DNA of 64,000 bases from Allobosea lathyri (GCF_900108245.1 NZ_FNUY01000004.1:310001-374000); one strand, 5' to 3'. Shown: positions 25,028 to 35,101, numbered from the stretch's first letter. Made by a program: numbers and translations. Notes: generated by a model from the letters alone, not told the origin.

Positions 25028-25708
25028 ATGACTGAAGCAAAAGCCGTCGAGCGCGCCATCCTGAACCGCCGCGCCGTGCGCGCCTTCCTGCCCGATCCGG
25101 TCGACCCAGTGCTGCTGCGCCGCCTGCTGGAACTGGCCGCACAGGCGCCCAGCGGCACCAACATGCAGCCCTGGAAGCTGCGCGTGCTTGGTCCACAAAG
25201 CCGCGCGCGGCTGGAAACTGCGCTGATCGTGGCGCTCGATTCGCCCGATCTGCCGGCGGAGGAAGAATATCGCTACTATCCCCAGACCTTCCGCGAACCC
25301 TATCTGTCGCGTCGCCGCAAGGTCGGCTGGGACCTCTACACGCTGCTCGGCGTCACCCGGGGCGACACCGAGGGCATGAAGCGGCAGACCGCAGCGAACC
25401 TGCGCTTCTTCGATGCGCCGGTGGCGCTGATGCTGACGATCGATCGCGATCTCGAAATCGGCTCCTGGCTCGATCTCGGCATGTTCCTGCAGAATCTGCT
25501 GATCGCCGCCCAGGGGCACGGGCTCGATTCCTGCCCGCAGGCGATCTTCGCGCGCTTCCACCCCGTGGTGCGCCGCGAACTCGCCATCCCCGAGGATGAG
25601 GTTGTGGTCTGCGGCATCGCCATCGGCCATGCCGATCGGACCGCCCCCGCCAACCAGCTCGTACCGGAGCGCGAGCCGGTCGAACGCTTCACGACATGGC
25701 TCGACTGA
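25028..25708 (+). CDS. Nitroreductase family FMN oxidoreductase
   Basis: A 226-residue FMN enzyme reducing nitro-compounds or quinones with NAD(P)H. Family features: AILNRRAVRAFLPDPVD near the N-terminus, LELAAQAPSGTNMQPWKLRVL (flavin phosphate binding), and the C-terminal VCGIAIGHAD. ATG at 25028 is preferred; an in-frame GTG at 25010 lies only 4 bp past the end of the repeat and has no better ribosome site. Physiological substrate unknown. Confidence 0.88.
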   Translation: MTEAKAVERAILNRRAVRAFLPDPVDPVLLRRLLELAAQAPSGTNMQPWKLRVLGPQSRARLETALIVALDSPDLPAEEEYRYYPQTFREPYLSRRRKVGWDLYTLLGVTRGDTEGMKRQTAANLRFFDAPVALMLTIDRDLEIGSWLDLGMFLQNLLIAAQGHGLDSCPQAIFARFHPVVRRELAIPEDEVVVCGIAIGHADRTAPANQLVPEREPVERFTTWLD

Positions 25709-25725
25709 AGCGTCAGCTTGAAGCG

Positions 25726-26721
25726 TCAGCCCTTGCCGGCGTCGAGCGAAGGCTTTGCCCCGCCTTTCCTGAAAAGCTTCAGCAGCGGCTCGACGACATA
25801 ATGCATCGCGACGATCGCGATGCCGCCCACGACCAGGCCGAAGACGGCCGAGAGCGCCGCGCCGATCAGCCATTCGAGCAGGCCCCCGACAGCCGGCACC
25901 ACCTTGCCGCCGGCAACGCCGAGATCGTGCACGAAGTGGCCAAGCCAACCGAAGCCATAGCCCTCGAAGCCGTGAATGATGATGCCGCCGCCGACCCAGA
26001 GCATCGCGGCCGTGCCCACAGCGCCCAACGCGGTCAGGAAATAGGGCATGCCGATGACGAGCCCCCGGCCCAGCAGGCGCACGGGTGCAAATTGCCGCCT
26101 GGCCAGCGCAACGCCGGCATCGTCGGCCTTCACGATTAGCGCCACGACTCCGTAGACGAGCACGGTGATGCCGATGCCGACCACCGCCAGCACGAAGGCC
26201 TGCGTCCAGAAGGACGAAGTCGAAACGCTGGCCAGCGTGATCGCCATGATTTCGGCCGAGAGGATGAAATCGGTCTTGATCGCACCCGCGATCTTCTGGT
26301 CTTCGAGTTGTTTGCTGTCGAGGATGGCGACGCCGGCTGCCGTATCATCAGCCGGCGCAGCATGGGGCATGACGAGTTCGAGAACCTTCTCGGCGCCCTC
26401 ATAGCAGAGATAGACGCCGCCCAGCATCAGCAGGGGCGTGATCACCCAGGGCGCGATGAAGGCCAGCAGAAGCGCGCCCGGCAGCAGAAAGAGGAGCTTG
26501 TTCCGGAAGGAACCGAGCGCGATCCGCCAGATGATCGGCAGTTCCCGGTCGGCCGCGAAGCCCACCGCATAGCGCGGCGTCACCGCCGCATCGTCGATGA
26601 CGATGCCGGCAGCCTTGGCGCCTGCCTTGCCCGCCTGCGCCACGACGTCATCCACAGAAGCAGCCGCAACCTTCGCCAGGCCGGCGATGTCATCGAGAAG
26701 GGCAAACAGTCCTGAGCTCAC
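25726..26721 (-). CDS. DUF808 (YedI-type) inner-membrane protein
   Basis: The 331-residue protein fits DUF808/YedI: N-terminal MSSGLFALLDDIAGLAKVAA, then several membrane helices (about 70-110, 150-200, 215-300), and conserved segments RELPIIWRIALGSFRNK and LLMLGGVYLCYEGAEKV. Family function is not established. Convergent with the nitroreductase gene, 17 bp between stops. Confidence 0.88.
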   Translation of the reverse strand: MSSGLFALLDDIAGLAKVAAASVDDVVAQAGKAGAKAAGIVIDDAAVTPRYAVGFAADRELPIIWRIALGSFRNKLLFLLPGALLLAFIAPWVITPLLMLGGVYLCYEGAEKVLELVMPHAAPADDTAAGVAILDSKQLEDQKIAGAIKTDFILSAEIMAITLASVSTSSFWTQAFVLAVVGIGITVLVYGVVALIVKADDAGVALARRQFAPVRLLGRGLVIGMPYFLTALGAVGTAAMLWVGGGIIIHGFEGYGFGWLGHFVHDLGVAGGKVVPAVGGLLEWLIGAALSAVFGLVVGGIAIVAMHYVVEPLLKLFRKGGAKPSLDAGKG

Positions 26722-26824
26722 AAGCGGTCTCCCAAGCCGCCTTGCGGCGTGGCTGCAAAGCTATGCCATTATCACGACAGGACAATGGCTTCCGGGAAAC
26801 TCCAACGACGAGCGGATTCCCGCC

Positions 26825-28027
26825 CTACCCGTGGTTGATCTCGAACAGGCCGGCGCAGCCCATGCCGCCGGCGACGCACATCGTCACCACCGCGTAGCGC
26901 GCCTTGCGGCGACGGCCCTCGAGCAGCGCATGGCCGACGAGCCGCGCCCCGCTCATGCCGAAGGGGTGGCCGATCGCGATCGCACCGCCGTTGACGTTGA
27001 CCTTCTCGGGATCGATCTTGAGCGTATCGCGGCAATAGAGCGACTGCGAAGCGAAAGCCTCGTTCAGCTCCCAGAGATCGATATCGTCGACGGTGAGTCC
27101 ATTGCGCTCCAGCAGGCGGGGCACGGCAAAGACCGGCCCGATGCCCATCTCGTCGGGCTCGCAGCCCGCCGAGGCGAAGCCGCGGAAGATGCCCAGCGGC
27201 GAGAGGCCGCGCCGTGCCGCTTCCTGCGAAGACATCACCACGCTGGCCGCAGCGCCATCCGAAAGCTGGCTCGCATTGCCCGCGGTGACGAACTGATCCT
27301 CACCCCGCACGGGCTTGAGCTTCAGCAGCCCTTCCAGTGTGGTCTCGGGCCGGTTGCCCTCGTCCTTCGACAGCGTGACCTGTTCCTGCCGCACCTCGCC
27401 GGTCGCCTTGTCGGTGACGGCCATCATCGCGCTCATCGGTACGATCTCGTCGTCGAACAGCCGGCGCTGCTGGGCCGATGCCGTGCGCCGCTGGCTCTCC
27501 AGCGAGAACGCGTCCTGCGCCTCCCGCGAAATGCCGTAGCGCTGCGCGACGATATCGGCCGTCTCGATCATCGAGGTGTAGATCGTCGGCTTATGCGCCA
27601 TCAGCCAGTCGTTCTGGGTGAGGTCGCGCCGCACCACCGGCTGCACTAGGCTGATCGATTCCACGCCGCCGCCGAGCGCGACCGGCACGCCGTCCATCAC
27701 CACGCGCCGCGCCGCATGCGCGATCGCCTCCAGCCCGGAGGCGCAGAAGCGGCTGACCGTGACCCCGGCCGATTGCACGGGAATGCCAGCGACGAGCGCG
27801 GCATGGCGCGCGACATTGCCCCCCGTCGCAGCCTCGGGGTAGCCGCAGCCCAGCACGATCTCCTCGATCGCCTCCGGCTCGATATTGGCGCGAGCCAGCG
27901 CATGCCGGATCGCATGCCCAGCCAGATCGGCACCGCGAACCTGATTGAAGGCACCGCGATGGGCCTTGCCGATCGGCGTGCGGGCGGTCGAGACGATGAC
28001 GGCTTCAGTCATGGATTTCGAAGTCAT
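26825..28027 (-). CDS. Acetyl-CoA C-acyltransferase (thiolase)
   Basis: Last step of beta-oxidation: cleaves 3-ketoacyl-CoA with CoA. About 400 residues. The acyl-enzyme cysteine is Cys95 in [14 protein letters not shown]; the C-terminal catalytic pair is in [17 protein letters not shown] (His) and [13 protein letters not shown] (Cys). Two ATG starts are possible (28027, MTSKSMTE; 28012, MTEAVIVS); neither has a strong ribosome site. It follows the hydratase/dehydrogenase gene on the same strand by about 60 bp, forming a two-gene beta-oxidation operon. Confidence 0.93.
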   Translation of the reverse strand: MTSKSMTEAVIVSTARTPIGKAHRGAFNQVRGADLAGHAIRHALARANIEPEAIEEIVLGCGYPEAATGGNVARHAALVAGIPVQSAGVTVSRFCASGLEAIAHAARRVVMDGVPVALGGGVESISLVQPVVRRDLTQNDWLMAHKPTIYTSMIETADIVAQRYGISREAQDAFSLESQRRTASAQQRRLFDDEIVPMSAMMAVTDKATGEVRQEQVTLSKDEGNRPETTLEGLLKLKPVRGEDQFVTAGNASQLSDGAAASVVMSSQEAARRGLSPLGIFRGFASAGCEPDEMGIGPVFAVPRLLERNGLTVDDIDLWELNEAFASQSLYCRDTLKIDPEKVNVNGGAIAIGHPFGMSGARLVGHALLEGRRRKARYAVVTMCVAGGMGCAGLFEINHG

Positions 28028-28085
28028 GGGCCGGATACGTCCTCTGCGGCTGGAACTCATTTTGTCGACTACGGTGCCTCCCCGC

Positions 28086-30167
28086 TCAGGCGGCGGCATC
28101 CTTCAAGCTCGAAAAGCTCTTGCCCTCGGCGACCAGCTTGCGCAAGAGCGGCGCCGGCTGGAGCGAGACATCGCCGGTCTCGGTCGCCTGGGCTTCGAGA
28201 CGCCTCACGATGACGTCGAGCCCAACCGCATCGGCCCAGTACATCGGCCCGCCCCTCCAGGCCGGCCAACTATAACCGTTCAGCCAGATCACATCGATAT
28301 CGCCCGGCCGCGCCGCAATGCCCTCTTCGAGAATGCGGGCGCCTTCATTGACCATCGGATCCATCAGGCGCGAAACGATCTCCTCGGCCGTGAACGACCG
28401 CCGCGTCACGCCCTTCTGCGCCGAAACATGTGCGATCAGCGTCTCGACCTCGGGATCGCGCTGGCCGGTGCGGGCGCCCTCCGGATACAGGAAATAGCCC
28501 TTGCCGGTCTTCTGGCCGAAGCGACCGGCCTCGCACAGCGCATCCGCCACCGCAGCCTTCCGCCCCAGCGCCTTGCGCGTGCGCCAGCCGATATCGTTGC
28601 CGGCCAGGTCCGACATGGCGAAGGGCCCCATCTTGAAACCGAAATCGGTCACCGCCGCATCGACCTCATGGGGCAGTGCGCCAGCGATCAGCAGCCGCTC
28701 GGCCGCGCGCGTGCGCTGCGCCAGCATGCGGTTTCCCACGAAGCCGAAACAGTTGCCGACGACGACCGCAACCTTGCCGAGCGTCCGCCCGAGCGTCACG
28801 GCCGTGGCGATGGCATCAGGGGCAGCCCCGGCGGGCCTGACCACCTCGAGCAATTTCATGACGTTGGCGGGGCTGAAGAAATGCATCCCGATCACATCCT
28901 GCGGCCGCTTGGTCACGGCCGCGATGGTGGGAATATCAAGATAGGAGGTGTTGCTGGCGAGAATCGCACCGGGTTTGGCGATGCCGTCGAGCGCTCCGAA
29001 TATCTGCAGCTTGACGCCCATCTCCTCGAAGGCGGCCTCGACCACGATATCGGCGTTCGCGGCGGCCGTGAGCCCGACCGCGCCTGAGATCAGCGCCATG
29101 CGCCTGTCCCGCAGCTCAGGCGTCAGCGAGCCTCGCGTCACCGACATCTCGTAGATCGCGGCGACGCGATTCATCCCGTTGTCGATCTGCGCCTGCTCGG
29201 TCTCGATCAGCGTCACCGGGATGCCGGCATTGGCAAAGCACATCGCGATGCCGCCGCCCATCGTCCCGGCACCGATCACGGCCGCGCTCTCGATCGGGCG
29301 CGGCTTCACTTCAGGCCCGATACCGGGCACGCGCGCCACGTCACGCTCGGCGAAGAAGACATAGCGCAACGCCTTCGAACGATCGTCGGCGACCAGCGCC
29401 GTGAACAGGGCGCGCTCCGCCACCAGAGCCTGCGCGAAATCGAGATCGAAAGCATTGCGTACAGACGCGATCAACGCCTTGACGTTCGGGAGATCGCCCG
29501 ATTTCGCCGCCGCATTCATCGCCTGCGCCTCGAAGGCCTCGCGGTCGACCTGCGTCAGGCGGACGGCCCGTTCGCCCGTGCGTTCCCAGGCGCCCTTCGC
29601 GGCAAGTCCGCTCGCCAGCGTGACGGCCGCCTCGACGAGATCGCCGGAAACGACCTCGTCGACAAGCCCGAGTTCCAGGGCTTTCCCCGCCGAGATCGGC
29701 TCGCCTCCCAGCATGATCGGGAACGCCTTGGCTGCCCCGATCAGCCGCGGCAGGCGCTGCGTGCCACCTGCGCCTGGAATGAGGCCAAGCTTGATCTCCG
29801 GCAAGCCGAGCTTGGCGCCGGGCGACGCCACCCGCCCATGGCAGGCGAGCGCGACCTCAAGCCCGCCACCCAATGCGACACCGTGGATCGCAGCGACGAC
29901 CGGCTTGGCCGCATTCTCGATCACGTCGAGCACCTCGGGCAGGATCGGCGCGACCGGCGGTTTGCCGAACTCGCTGATATCGGCGCCTGCGATGAAGGCC
30001 CGCCCGCTGGCGGCGATGACGATGGCGTCGATTGCAGGATTCGCGACCGCATCGCCGACAGCGCGCGCCAGATCGGCTCGCAGGGCCGCGCTGAGTGCAT
30101 TGACCGGCGGGTTGTCGATCGTGAGGATCGCGATCCTGCCACGGTGCGCGAGACGAACGGTCTGCAT
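28086..30167 (-). CDS. Fused enoyl-CoA hydratase / 3-hydroxyacyl-CoA dehydrogenase
   Basis: FadB/FadJ-like 693-residue enzyme for the hydration and NAD-dependent oxidation steps of beta-oxidation. Residues 1-190 are a crotonase domain ([25 protein letters not shown]; oxyanion and acid residues in [19 protein letters not shown]). The dehydrogenase NAD motif [13 protein letters not shown] starts near residue 297, followed by two C-terminal 3HCDH domains. The reading frame stays open far upstream, but the start is the ATG ending at 30167: TAGGAG lies 7 bases before it. Divergent from a second hydratase gene; operator-like repeats lie between. Confidence 0.93.
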   Translation of the reverse strand: MQTVRLAHRGRIAILTIDNPPVNALSAALRADLARAVGDAVANPAIDAIVIAASGRAFIAGADISEFGKPPVAPILPEVLDVIENAAKPVVAAIHGVALGGGLEVALACHGRVASPGAKLGLPEIKLGLIPGAGGTQRLPRLIGAAKAFPIMLGGEPISAGKALELGLVDEVVSGDLVEAAVTLASGLAAKGAWERTGERAVRLTQVDREAFEAQAMNAAAKSGDLPNVKALIASVRNAFDLDFAQALVAERALFTALVADDRSKALRYVFFAERDVARVPGIGPEVKPRPIESAAVIGAGTMGGGIAMCFANAGIPVTLIETEQAQIDNGMNRVAAIYEMSVTRGSLTPELRDRRMALISGAVGLTAAANADIVVEAAFEEMGVKLQIFGALDGIAKPGAILASNTSYLDIPTIAAVTKRPQDVIGMHFFSPANVMKLLEVVRPAGAAPDAIATAVTLGRTLGKVAVVVGNCFGFVGNRMLAQRTRAAERLLIAGALPHEVDAAVTDFGFKMGPFAMSDLAGNDIGWRTRKALGRKAAVADALCEAGRFGQKTGKGYFLYPEGARTGQRDPEVETLIAHVSAQKGVTRRSFTAEEIVSRLMDPMVNEGARILEEGIAARPGDIDVIWLNGYSWPAWRGGPMYWADAVGLDVIVRRLEAQATETGDVSLQPAPLLRKLVAEGKSFSSLKDAAA

Positions 30168-30200
30168 CAGCATGCTCCTAGGGCGCAACCAGCGGCCAGT

Positions 30201-30225
30201 CTGCAATGCAGAACGCATTTCTGCA
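30201..30225. promoter_or_regulatory. Candidate IclR operator, copy 1
   Basis: Two overlapping palindromes: CTGCAATGCAG (30201-30211) and TGCAGAA-CGCAT-TTCTGCA (30207-30225), both with perfect arms. The string CTGCAATGCAGAAC recurs at 30306. It lies 34 bp before the start of the fused beta-oxidation gene, close enough to block or recruit polymerase. The adjacent IclR-family gene is the likely regulator. Confidence 0.55.
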
Positions 30226-30305
30226 TATGCCGCGCTTAGGAAGGGTGACGAACACACGTTGTCAAGCCGTTCCACCGCATTAGGACAGGCCACTCGAGGC
30301 TCATG

Positions 30306-30319
30306 CTGCAATGCAGAAC
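30306..30319. promoter_or_regulatory. Candidate IclR operator, copy 2
   Basis: Exact second copy of CTGCAATGCAGAAC, 105 bp from copy 1 and 74 bp before the start of the divergent enoyl-CoA hydratase gene. A direct repeat of a palindromic core on both sides of a divergent promoter region is a typical regulator arrangement. Confidence 0.5.
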
Positions 30320-30392
30320 AAACACCCTGCTTGACCACGCTCGAAGGCGCATGCGATCCCATTTCATGGGGCCGACAAGGAGCCGGGGCGAG

Positions 30393-31136
30393 ATGACCGA
30401 AACCATTCTGACCGAGATCGTCGCCCCCGGGATCAGCCAGATCACGATGAACCGGCCAGAACGCCGCAATGCGCTGGACCGGGCAAGCTATGCCGGCCTG
30501 ATCGCGGCGATCGCGGCAGCAGAAGCCGATGAGGCCATCCGCGTCATGGTCCTGACAGGCGCCTCCGGCTGTTTCACCAGCGGCAACGACATCCGGGACT
30601 TCGCGGCTGCTGCCGGCGACGGCCCGCGCATCGCCATGGATTTTCTCACAGCCATATCGACGGCGAAGAAGCCGATCATCGCCGCCGTCGAGGGGTTCGC
30701 GGTCGGTATCGGCACGACCATGCTGCTGCATTGCGACCTCGCTTATGCCGGCCGGAGTGCGAATTTCCGCATGCCCTTCGTGGCGCTGGGCCTCTCGCCC
30801 GAGGGCGCATCGAGTTATCTGCTGCCCCTGATCGCCGGTTCCAAGCGCGCGGCCGAACTGCTGATGCTGGGCGAGGCCTTCGGAGCCGACGCGGCGGCCG
30901 AGGCCGGCCTGCTCAACGAAATCGTGGAGGAAGGGGCCGCACTGGCGAAGGCGCTGGACAAGGCAAGGGCGCTGGCGGCACTGCCGCCGCAATCCGTAGC
31001 GCTGACGAAGATGCTGCTGAAGCGCGGCGGGGCCGCGATCGTGACTGAGACGATCGCAACCGAGGCTCGCCATTTCGCCGAGCGTCTGCAATCGGCCGAG
31101 GCGATGGCAGCCTTCGCCGCCTTTCTGAAGCGCTGA
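30393..31136 (+). CDS. Enoyl-CoA hydratase/isomerase family protein
   Basis: Crotonase-fold enzyme of 247 residues acting on an enoyl-CoA. Conserved parts: [35 protein letters not shown] (oxyanion loop), [23 protein letters not shown], and [20 protein letters not shown]. Start at 30393 has AAGGAG 10 bases upstream; the frame is open further upstream but that stretch is the promoter with operator repeats. It is followed after 3 bp by the IclR regulator, so the two are co-transcribed. Isomerase activity cannot be excluded. Confidence 0.9.
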   Translation: MTETILTEIVAPGISQITMNRPERRNALDRASYAGLIAAIAAAEADEAIRVMVLTGASGCFTSGNDIRDFAAAAGDGPRIAMDFLTAISTAKKPIIAAVEGFAVGIGTTMLLHCDLAYAGRSANFRMPFVALGLSPEGASSYLLPLIAGSKRAAELLMLGEAFGADAAAEAGLLNEIVEEGAALAKALDKARALAALPPQSVALTKMLLKRGGAAIVTETIATEARHFAERLQSAEAMAAFAAFLKR

Positions 31137-31139
31137 GCG

Positions 31140-31967
31140 ATGGACCCTCGCCCGCAGCCAACGGATCAGACCTCCCCGGTGGAGGAGACCGGGCCGGCCG
31201 GTGCGAAGGAGGATCGTCACTTCGTCACGGCGCTGGCGCGCGGGCTGGATCTGTTGACCTGCTTCAAGCGCGGCGAGGGCACGCTCGCCAACTCCGAGAT
31301 CGCCGCGCGCTGCGGCCTTGCCCGCTCCACCGTTTCGCGGCTGAGCTATACGCTGACCCGCCTCGGCTACCTGCATCATGTTCCTGAAGCGGGCGGTTAC
31401 CGGCTGGGCACGGCGCTGATGGCGCTCGGCGCGACGGCCCTTGCGGGGCTCGATGTCAGCCATCTCGCCCGGCCCGGCATGCGCGAACTCGCCGCCTTCT
31501 CCAACGCCTCGGTCGGGCTCGGCGTCCGCGACCGGCTCAGCATGCGCTATATCGAATGCTGCCGGGGCGAGGCCGCGATCGCGCTCAACATCGATGTCGG
31601 CTCGCGCGTCGCGATGGCCCGCAGCGCCATGGGGCGCGCCTATCTCGCACGCTGCGACGAGGTCGAGCAGACCGCCATCATGGAGGACCTCCGCTCGGTC
31701 GACGACACCACATGGCCCGGCCAGCGCGCCGGCATCGAACAGGCGCTCGACGACTATCGCACGCTCGGCTGCGCGCGCTCCTTCGGCGATTGGCAGCCGA
31801 CGGTGAATGCGATCGCGGTTGCATTCCGCCCCGGAGGCGGCCTGCCGCCCATGGCGATCAATTGCGGCGCGCCCAGCGTCATCCTCGATCCCGATTTCCT
31901 GATGCGCGAAGTCCGCCCGCGGCTGATCGCACTGGCCGCGAAGCTGGAAGGCGTGATGGGCTCCTGA
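31140..31967 (+). CDS. IclR family transcriptional regulator
   Basis: A 275-residue regulator. The winged helix-turn-helix lies at about residues 26-88 (ALARGLDLLTCFKRGEGTL, then SEIAARCGLARSTVSRLSYT), followed by the IclR effector domain (about 95-270; MRYIECCRGEAAIALNIDVGS, MGRAYLARCDEVEQ). It begins 3 bp after the hydratase stop. The duplicated palindromes in the divergent promoter at 30201-30319 are the likely targets, making this a self-contained regulon for the two beta-oxidation operons. The inducer is unknown. Confidence 0.93.
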   Translation: MDPRPQPTDQTSPVEETGPAGAKEDRHFVTALARGLDLLTCFKRGEGTLANSEIAARCGLARSTVSRLSYTLTRLGYLHHVPEAGGYRLGTALMALGATALAGLDVSHLARPGMRELAAFSNASVGLGVRDRLSMRYIECCRGEAAIALNIDVGSRVAMARSAMGRAYLARCDEVEQTAIMEDLRSVDDTTWPGQRAGIEQALDDYRTLGCARSFGDWQPTVNAIAVAFRPGGGLPPMAINCGAPSVILDPDFLMREVRPRLIALAAKLEGVMGS

Positions 31968-31985
31968 GCGAGCCTGCTCGCTGCG

Positions 31986-33488
31986 TCACGCCGCGACCGC
32001 TCGCCGCGCCCTCAGCTTCTCCATCGACCAGGAGAACACCGGCCAGAGCAGCGCCGCAAAGGTCATCGCCGCCAGCACGCCGGAGACCGGCCGGCTCAGG
32101 AAGGGCAGCACGCTGCCATCCGACTTGATCAGCGAGGTGACGAAGCTCTGCTCGACCATCGTGCCCATCACGATGCCCAGCACCAGCGCCGCGACCGGAA
32201 AACCGTTCTTCTCCATCACAAAGCCGAGCACCCCGAAGGCCGCGACACAGTAGACTGCGAACAGGTTGTTGCCGGCGGTCGCGAAGGCACCGACCGCGCA
32301 GAACACCATGATCACCGGCATCACCGCCGAGCGGGGCGCACCGACGACGCGGCTCGCCAGCCGGATCATCACGATGCCCAACGGGATCATGATGATATTG
32401 GCGAGGATGAAGATGATGTAGAGCGCATACATGCTCGACGCCTGCTCGCTGAACAGCGTCGGGCCGGGGTTCAGCCCCTTCATGTAGAGCACGCCGATGG
32501 CGATGGCCGTGATGGTATCGCCGGGAATGCCGAACAGCAGCGCCGGCACCCAGCCGGAGGCAAGGGACGCATTGTTGCTGGCCCCGGCCTCGATCAAACC
32601 CTCGGGATGGCCTGTTCCGAATTTCTCGGGCGTCTTGGAGAAGCGTTTCGACATCGCATAGCTGACCCAGGCCGCCATGTCGGCGCCCGCGCCCGGCAGC
32701 ACGCCGATGATGATGCCGACGATGTTTCCGCGCGCCTGCTGCTTGGGATACTGCTTGGTCAGCGCGATCTGGCCCTTGAGAATGCTGCCGAGCCGGCGAT
32801 GCGGCATTTTGGGCGGCTCGCGCTCGGTCAGGGCACGCATGACTTCCGCCAGCGCGAACACGCCGACAAGCGCCGGAATCGGCTCGATGCCCCCCAGCAG
32901 ATCCGTAGAGCCCAGGGTGAAGCGCGCGACGCCACCTGGATTGTCGATGCCGATGCAAGTGATCAGCAGGCCAAGCAGCATCGCCGCGATCGCCTTGATC
33001 GGCGAGGAGCGCGCCACCAGCGTGGCGCACATCAACCCCAGCAGCGCGAGCCAGAAATTCTCGTAGGTCGAGAAGCTCAGCGCGAATTCGGCCAGCACCG
33101 GAGCCAGGATCATCAGCGACAACGTGCCGGCGATGCCGCCGAGCGCACTGAACCAGAGGCAGATGCCCAAGGCTGTTTCTGCCTGGCCCTTGCGCGTCAT
33201 CGCATAGGCTTCGTCCGTATAGGCCGCCGAGGCCGGCGTTCCCGGGATGCGCAGGAGGCAGCCTGGAATATCGCCCGAGAAGATCGCCATGGCCGAGGCC
33301 GTGATGATGGTGGCGACCGCCGCGATCGGCGACAGGTAGAACGTGACCGGCACGAGCAGCGCCGTCGCCATGGTCGCCGACAGCCCGGGCAACGCCCCGA
33401 CCGTCAGCCCATAGATCGCCGAGGCGAAGATCGCGATCAGCACATCCCAAGCGAAGACGAGCCCGAAGGCCTGGATGACTGTGTTCAT
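31986..33488 (-). CDS. tctA: Tripartite tricarboxylate transporter, large membrane subunit
   Basis: Inner-membrane TctA protein of 500 residues, 10-12 membrane helices, secondary carboxylate import. Signature segments: VGALPGLSATMATALLVPVTF (the conserved glycine-proline loop of the family), GDIPGCLLRIPGTPASAAYT and IIIGVLPGAGADMAAWVSYAM. The start at 33488 (MNTVIQAFGLVFAW) is the family N-terminus. It lies 4 bp after tctB. Gene order on the minus strand is tctC-tctB-tctA. Confidence 0.95.
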   Translation of the reverse strand: MNTVIQAFGLVFAWDVLIAIFASAIYGLTVGALPGLSATMATALLVPVTFYLSPIAAVATIITASAMAIFSGDIPGCLLRIPGTPASAAYTDEAYAMTRKGQAETALGICLWFSALGGIAGTLSLMILAPVLAEFALSFSTYENFWLALLGLMCATLVARSSPIKAIAAMLLGLLITCIGIDNPGGVARFTLGSTDLLGGIEPIPALVGVFALAEVMRALTEREPPKMPHRRLGSILKGQIALTKQYPKQQARGNIVGIIIGVLPGAGADMAAWVSYAMSKRFSKTPEKFGTGHPEGLIEAGASNNASLASGWVPALLFGIPGDTITAIAIGVLYMKGLNPGPTLFSEQASSMYALYIIFILANIIMIPLGIVMIRLASRVVGAPRSAVMPVIMVFCAVGAFATAGNNLFAVYCVAAFGVLGFVMEKNGFPVAALVLGIVMGTMVEQSFVTSLIKSDGSVLPFLSRPVSGVLAAMTFAALLWPVFSWSMEKLRARRAVAA

Positions 33489-33492
33489 GAGG

Positions 33493-33984
33493 TCACCACG
33501 GGAAGGGCAGCAGGCCGCCGGGCAAGGGCACACGCAGCAGCTTCAGGAAAATCAGGTTGATGAAGAACGGCGCGATCAGCGCCAGCGGCACGGCGAGTTT
33601 CGGCCTGGCGCCGAAGGCGAAGCTCGCCGTCAGCACCATGATCGCAGCTGTCGGCAGGAAGCCCAGCGTCTCGGAAGCCAGCGCATAGAAGAACACAAGC
33701 GCGGGCGGCAGCAGGGCAAGCCAGGAGCGCCAGGCCGGCAGCGGCTCCAGTTCCTCGGGCGTGGCATGGCTGATGACATCGGCCTCCGCCACCTCTTCGA
33801 AATGTCGGCCGATGCCGAGTACGATCAGGACGCCGCAGATCGCCAGCCCCGCTCCCACCACCATCGGGAAGGCGGAGGGGCCGACCTGCTGGCCGGGAAC
33901 GGGCGGGAGCTTCGAGCCGTAAAGGAACGCGACGGAACCGAGCATTGCGATGGCAGCGCCGGTAATACGGTCGGACAGTTGCAT
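33493..33984 (-). CDS. tctB: Tripartite tricarboxylate transporter, small membrane subunit
   Basis: A 163-residue TctB-type membrane protein with four predicted helices (about 10-27, 43-60, 85-105 and 112-160). The start at 33984 gives MQLSDRITGAAIAMLGSVAF, the usual TctB opening. The C-terminus VPLALIAPFFINLIFLKLLR is family-typical. It lies between tctC (with an intrinsic terminator in the gap) and tctA. Confidence 0.9.
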   Translation of the reverse strand: MQLSDRITGAAIAMLGSVAFLYGSKLPPVPGQQVGPSAFPMVVGAGLAICGVLIVLGIGRHFEEVAEADVISHATPEELEPLPAWRSWLALLPPALVFFYALASETLGFLPTAAIMVLTASFAFGARPKLAVPLALIAPFFINLIFLKLLRVPLPGGLLPFPW

Positions 33985-34023
33985 TGCGGCAACCTCATCA
34001 TGTCGAAGGATACGGGACGAAAA

Positions 34024-34051
34024 CACCGGGGCCCCCTGAGCGGCCCCGGTG
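34024..34051 (-). terminator. Intrinsic terminator between tctC and tctB
   Basis: On the minus strand CACCGGGGCC, an 8-base loop, GGCCCCGGTG and then TTTT (34020-34023). The 10 bp GC stem with a U tract is a standard intrinsic terminator. It should let most transcripts stop after the binding-protein gene, giving more TctC than TctB/TctA. Confidence 0.78.
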
Positions 34052-34070
34052 CTTGCAGGCTTGGACGCGA

Positions 34071-35066
34071 TCAGGCCTTGGAAAGGCCCGCTGCCTTCAT
34101 GGCCGAAGCCATCGCCTTGTCGCCCTCTTCCATGAACTTGCCGAAGCCCGGACCGTCCGCGAACTTCATGCCGAAGCCGCGTGCGTTCATGAAGTCCTGA
34201 TAGTCCTTCGAATCGAAGGCCTTCTTCAGTGCCGCCGTAATCTTGGCCTGGATATCGGCCGGCACGCCCTTGGGCGCCCCGATGCCGCGCCAGGCGCCGA
34301 CGGAATAGTTGATGCCGAGCGTCTCGTTCAGCGTCGGCACGTCCTTGAACTGCGGATTGCGCTCGGTCGCCATGATCGCCAACGACTTCGCCTTGCCCGC
34401 ATCGATCATGGCGCGCGCCTCGGGCACCGAACAGGTCACGATGTCGATGCCGCCGGCGGCCAGATCCTGCATGCCAGGCGCCGCCCCGTTCGACGGGACC
34501 CAGGCGACATGGTCGGGCTTCAGGCCCATCGCGACGAGCCAGCCGATCAGCGCGAGATGCCAGATGCCGCCTTGCCCGGTGCCCGATGCCTTGAGCTTTC
34601 CGGCAGGCGCGGCCTTGATCGCTTCGGCCAGCGCCTTGATATCCTTGTAGGGGCTGGATGCGCTGACCTGTACGCCCGGCGGGTCCTCGTTCATCAGACC
34701 AAGCGGCGCGTAATTCGTCGATTTGAGATCGGTCAGCCCCTGATGGTGCATCATCGAGATCTCGACCGTCAGCATACCGATCGTGTAGCCATCGGGCGCG
34801 GCCGTCGCGATCGCCGAATGGCCGACGACCCCCGAGCCGCCGGTGCGGTTCACGACATTGACCGGCTGGCCCAGATCGCGCTCCAGAAGCTGGGCGACGA
34901 TGCGGGCCGTCGCATCGGTTCCGCCGCCGGCGCCCCATGGGCAGATCATGGTGATGGGCCGCGCTGGCCAGTTCGCCTGGGCACGCGCGGGGTTGACGAT
35001 GAGGCCTGCGGCGCCGGCCGCAGCCGCGCCCTTCAAGACACCGCGCCTGCTGATGATATCGCTCAT
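34071..35066 (-). CDS. tctC: Tripartite tricarboxylate transporter, substrate-binding protein
   Basis: Periplasmic Bug/TctC receptor of 331 residues. The leader MSDIISRRGVLKGAAAAGAA with RR suggests Tat export, cut near ARAQ. The mature start (WPARPITMICPWGAGGGTDATARIV) holds the typical carboxylate-binding loop, and NVVNRTGGSGVVGHSAIATA is conserved. A good ribosome site (GGAGGGA) precedes the ATG. An operator-like palindrome lies just upstream. Substrate unknown; the nearby beta-oxidation genes hint at an organic acid. Confidence 0.94.
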   Translation of the reverse strand: MSDIISRRGVLKGAAAAGAAGLIVNPARAQANWPARPITMICPWGAGGGTDATARIVAQLLERDLGQPVNVVNRTGGSGVVGHSAIATAAPDGYTIGMLTVEISMMHHQGLTDLKSTNYAPLGLMNEDPPGVQVSASSPYKDIKALAEAIKAAPAGKLKASGTGQGGIWHLALIGWLVAMGLKPDHVAWVPSNGAAPGMQDLAAGGIDIVTCSVPEARAMIDAGKAKSLAIMATERNPQFKDVPTLNETLGINYSVGAWRGIGAPKGVPADIQAKITAALKKAFDSKDYQDFMNARGFGMKFADGPGFGKFMEEGDKAMASAMKAAGLSKA

Positions 35067-35082
35067 TTTCTGGTCCCTCCGC

Positions 35083-35101
35083 TAAATCGATTTAAAATCG
35101 A
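35083..35101. promoter_or_regulatory. Operator-like palindromes before tctC
   Basis: Two overlapping perfect palindromes: TAAATCGATTTA (35083-35094) and TCGATTT-A-AAATCGA (35087-35101). They lie 17-35 bp before the tctC start codon, just upstream of its ribosome site. A central CG flanked by A/T arms resembles LacI-family operators. No LacI-type gene is in the window. Confidence 0.5.

Noticed and set aside
30168..31463. Upstream extension of the hydratase/dehydrogenase frame to over 1100 codons
   Set aside because: The extension is antisense to the enoyl-CoA hydratase and iclR genes; a good ribosome site and family N-terminus place the start at 30167.
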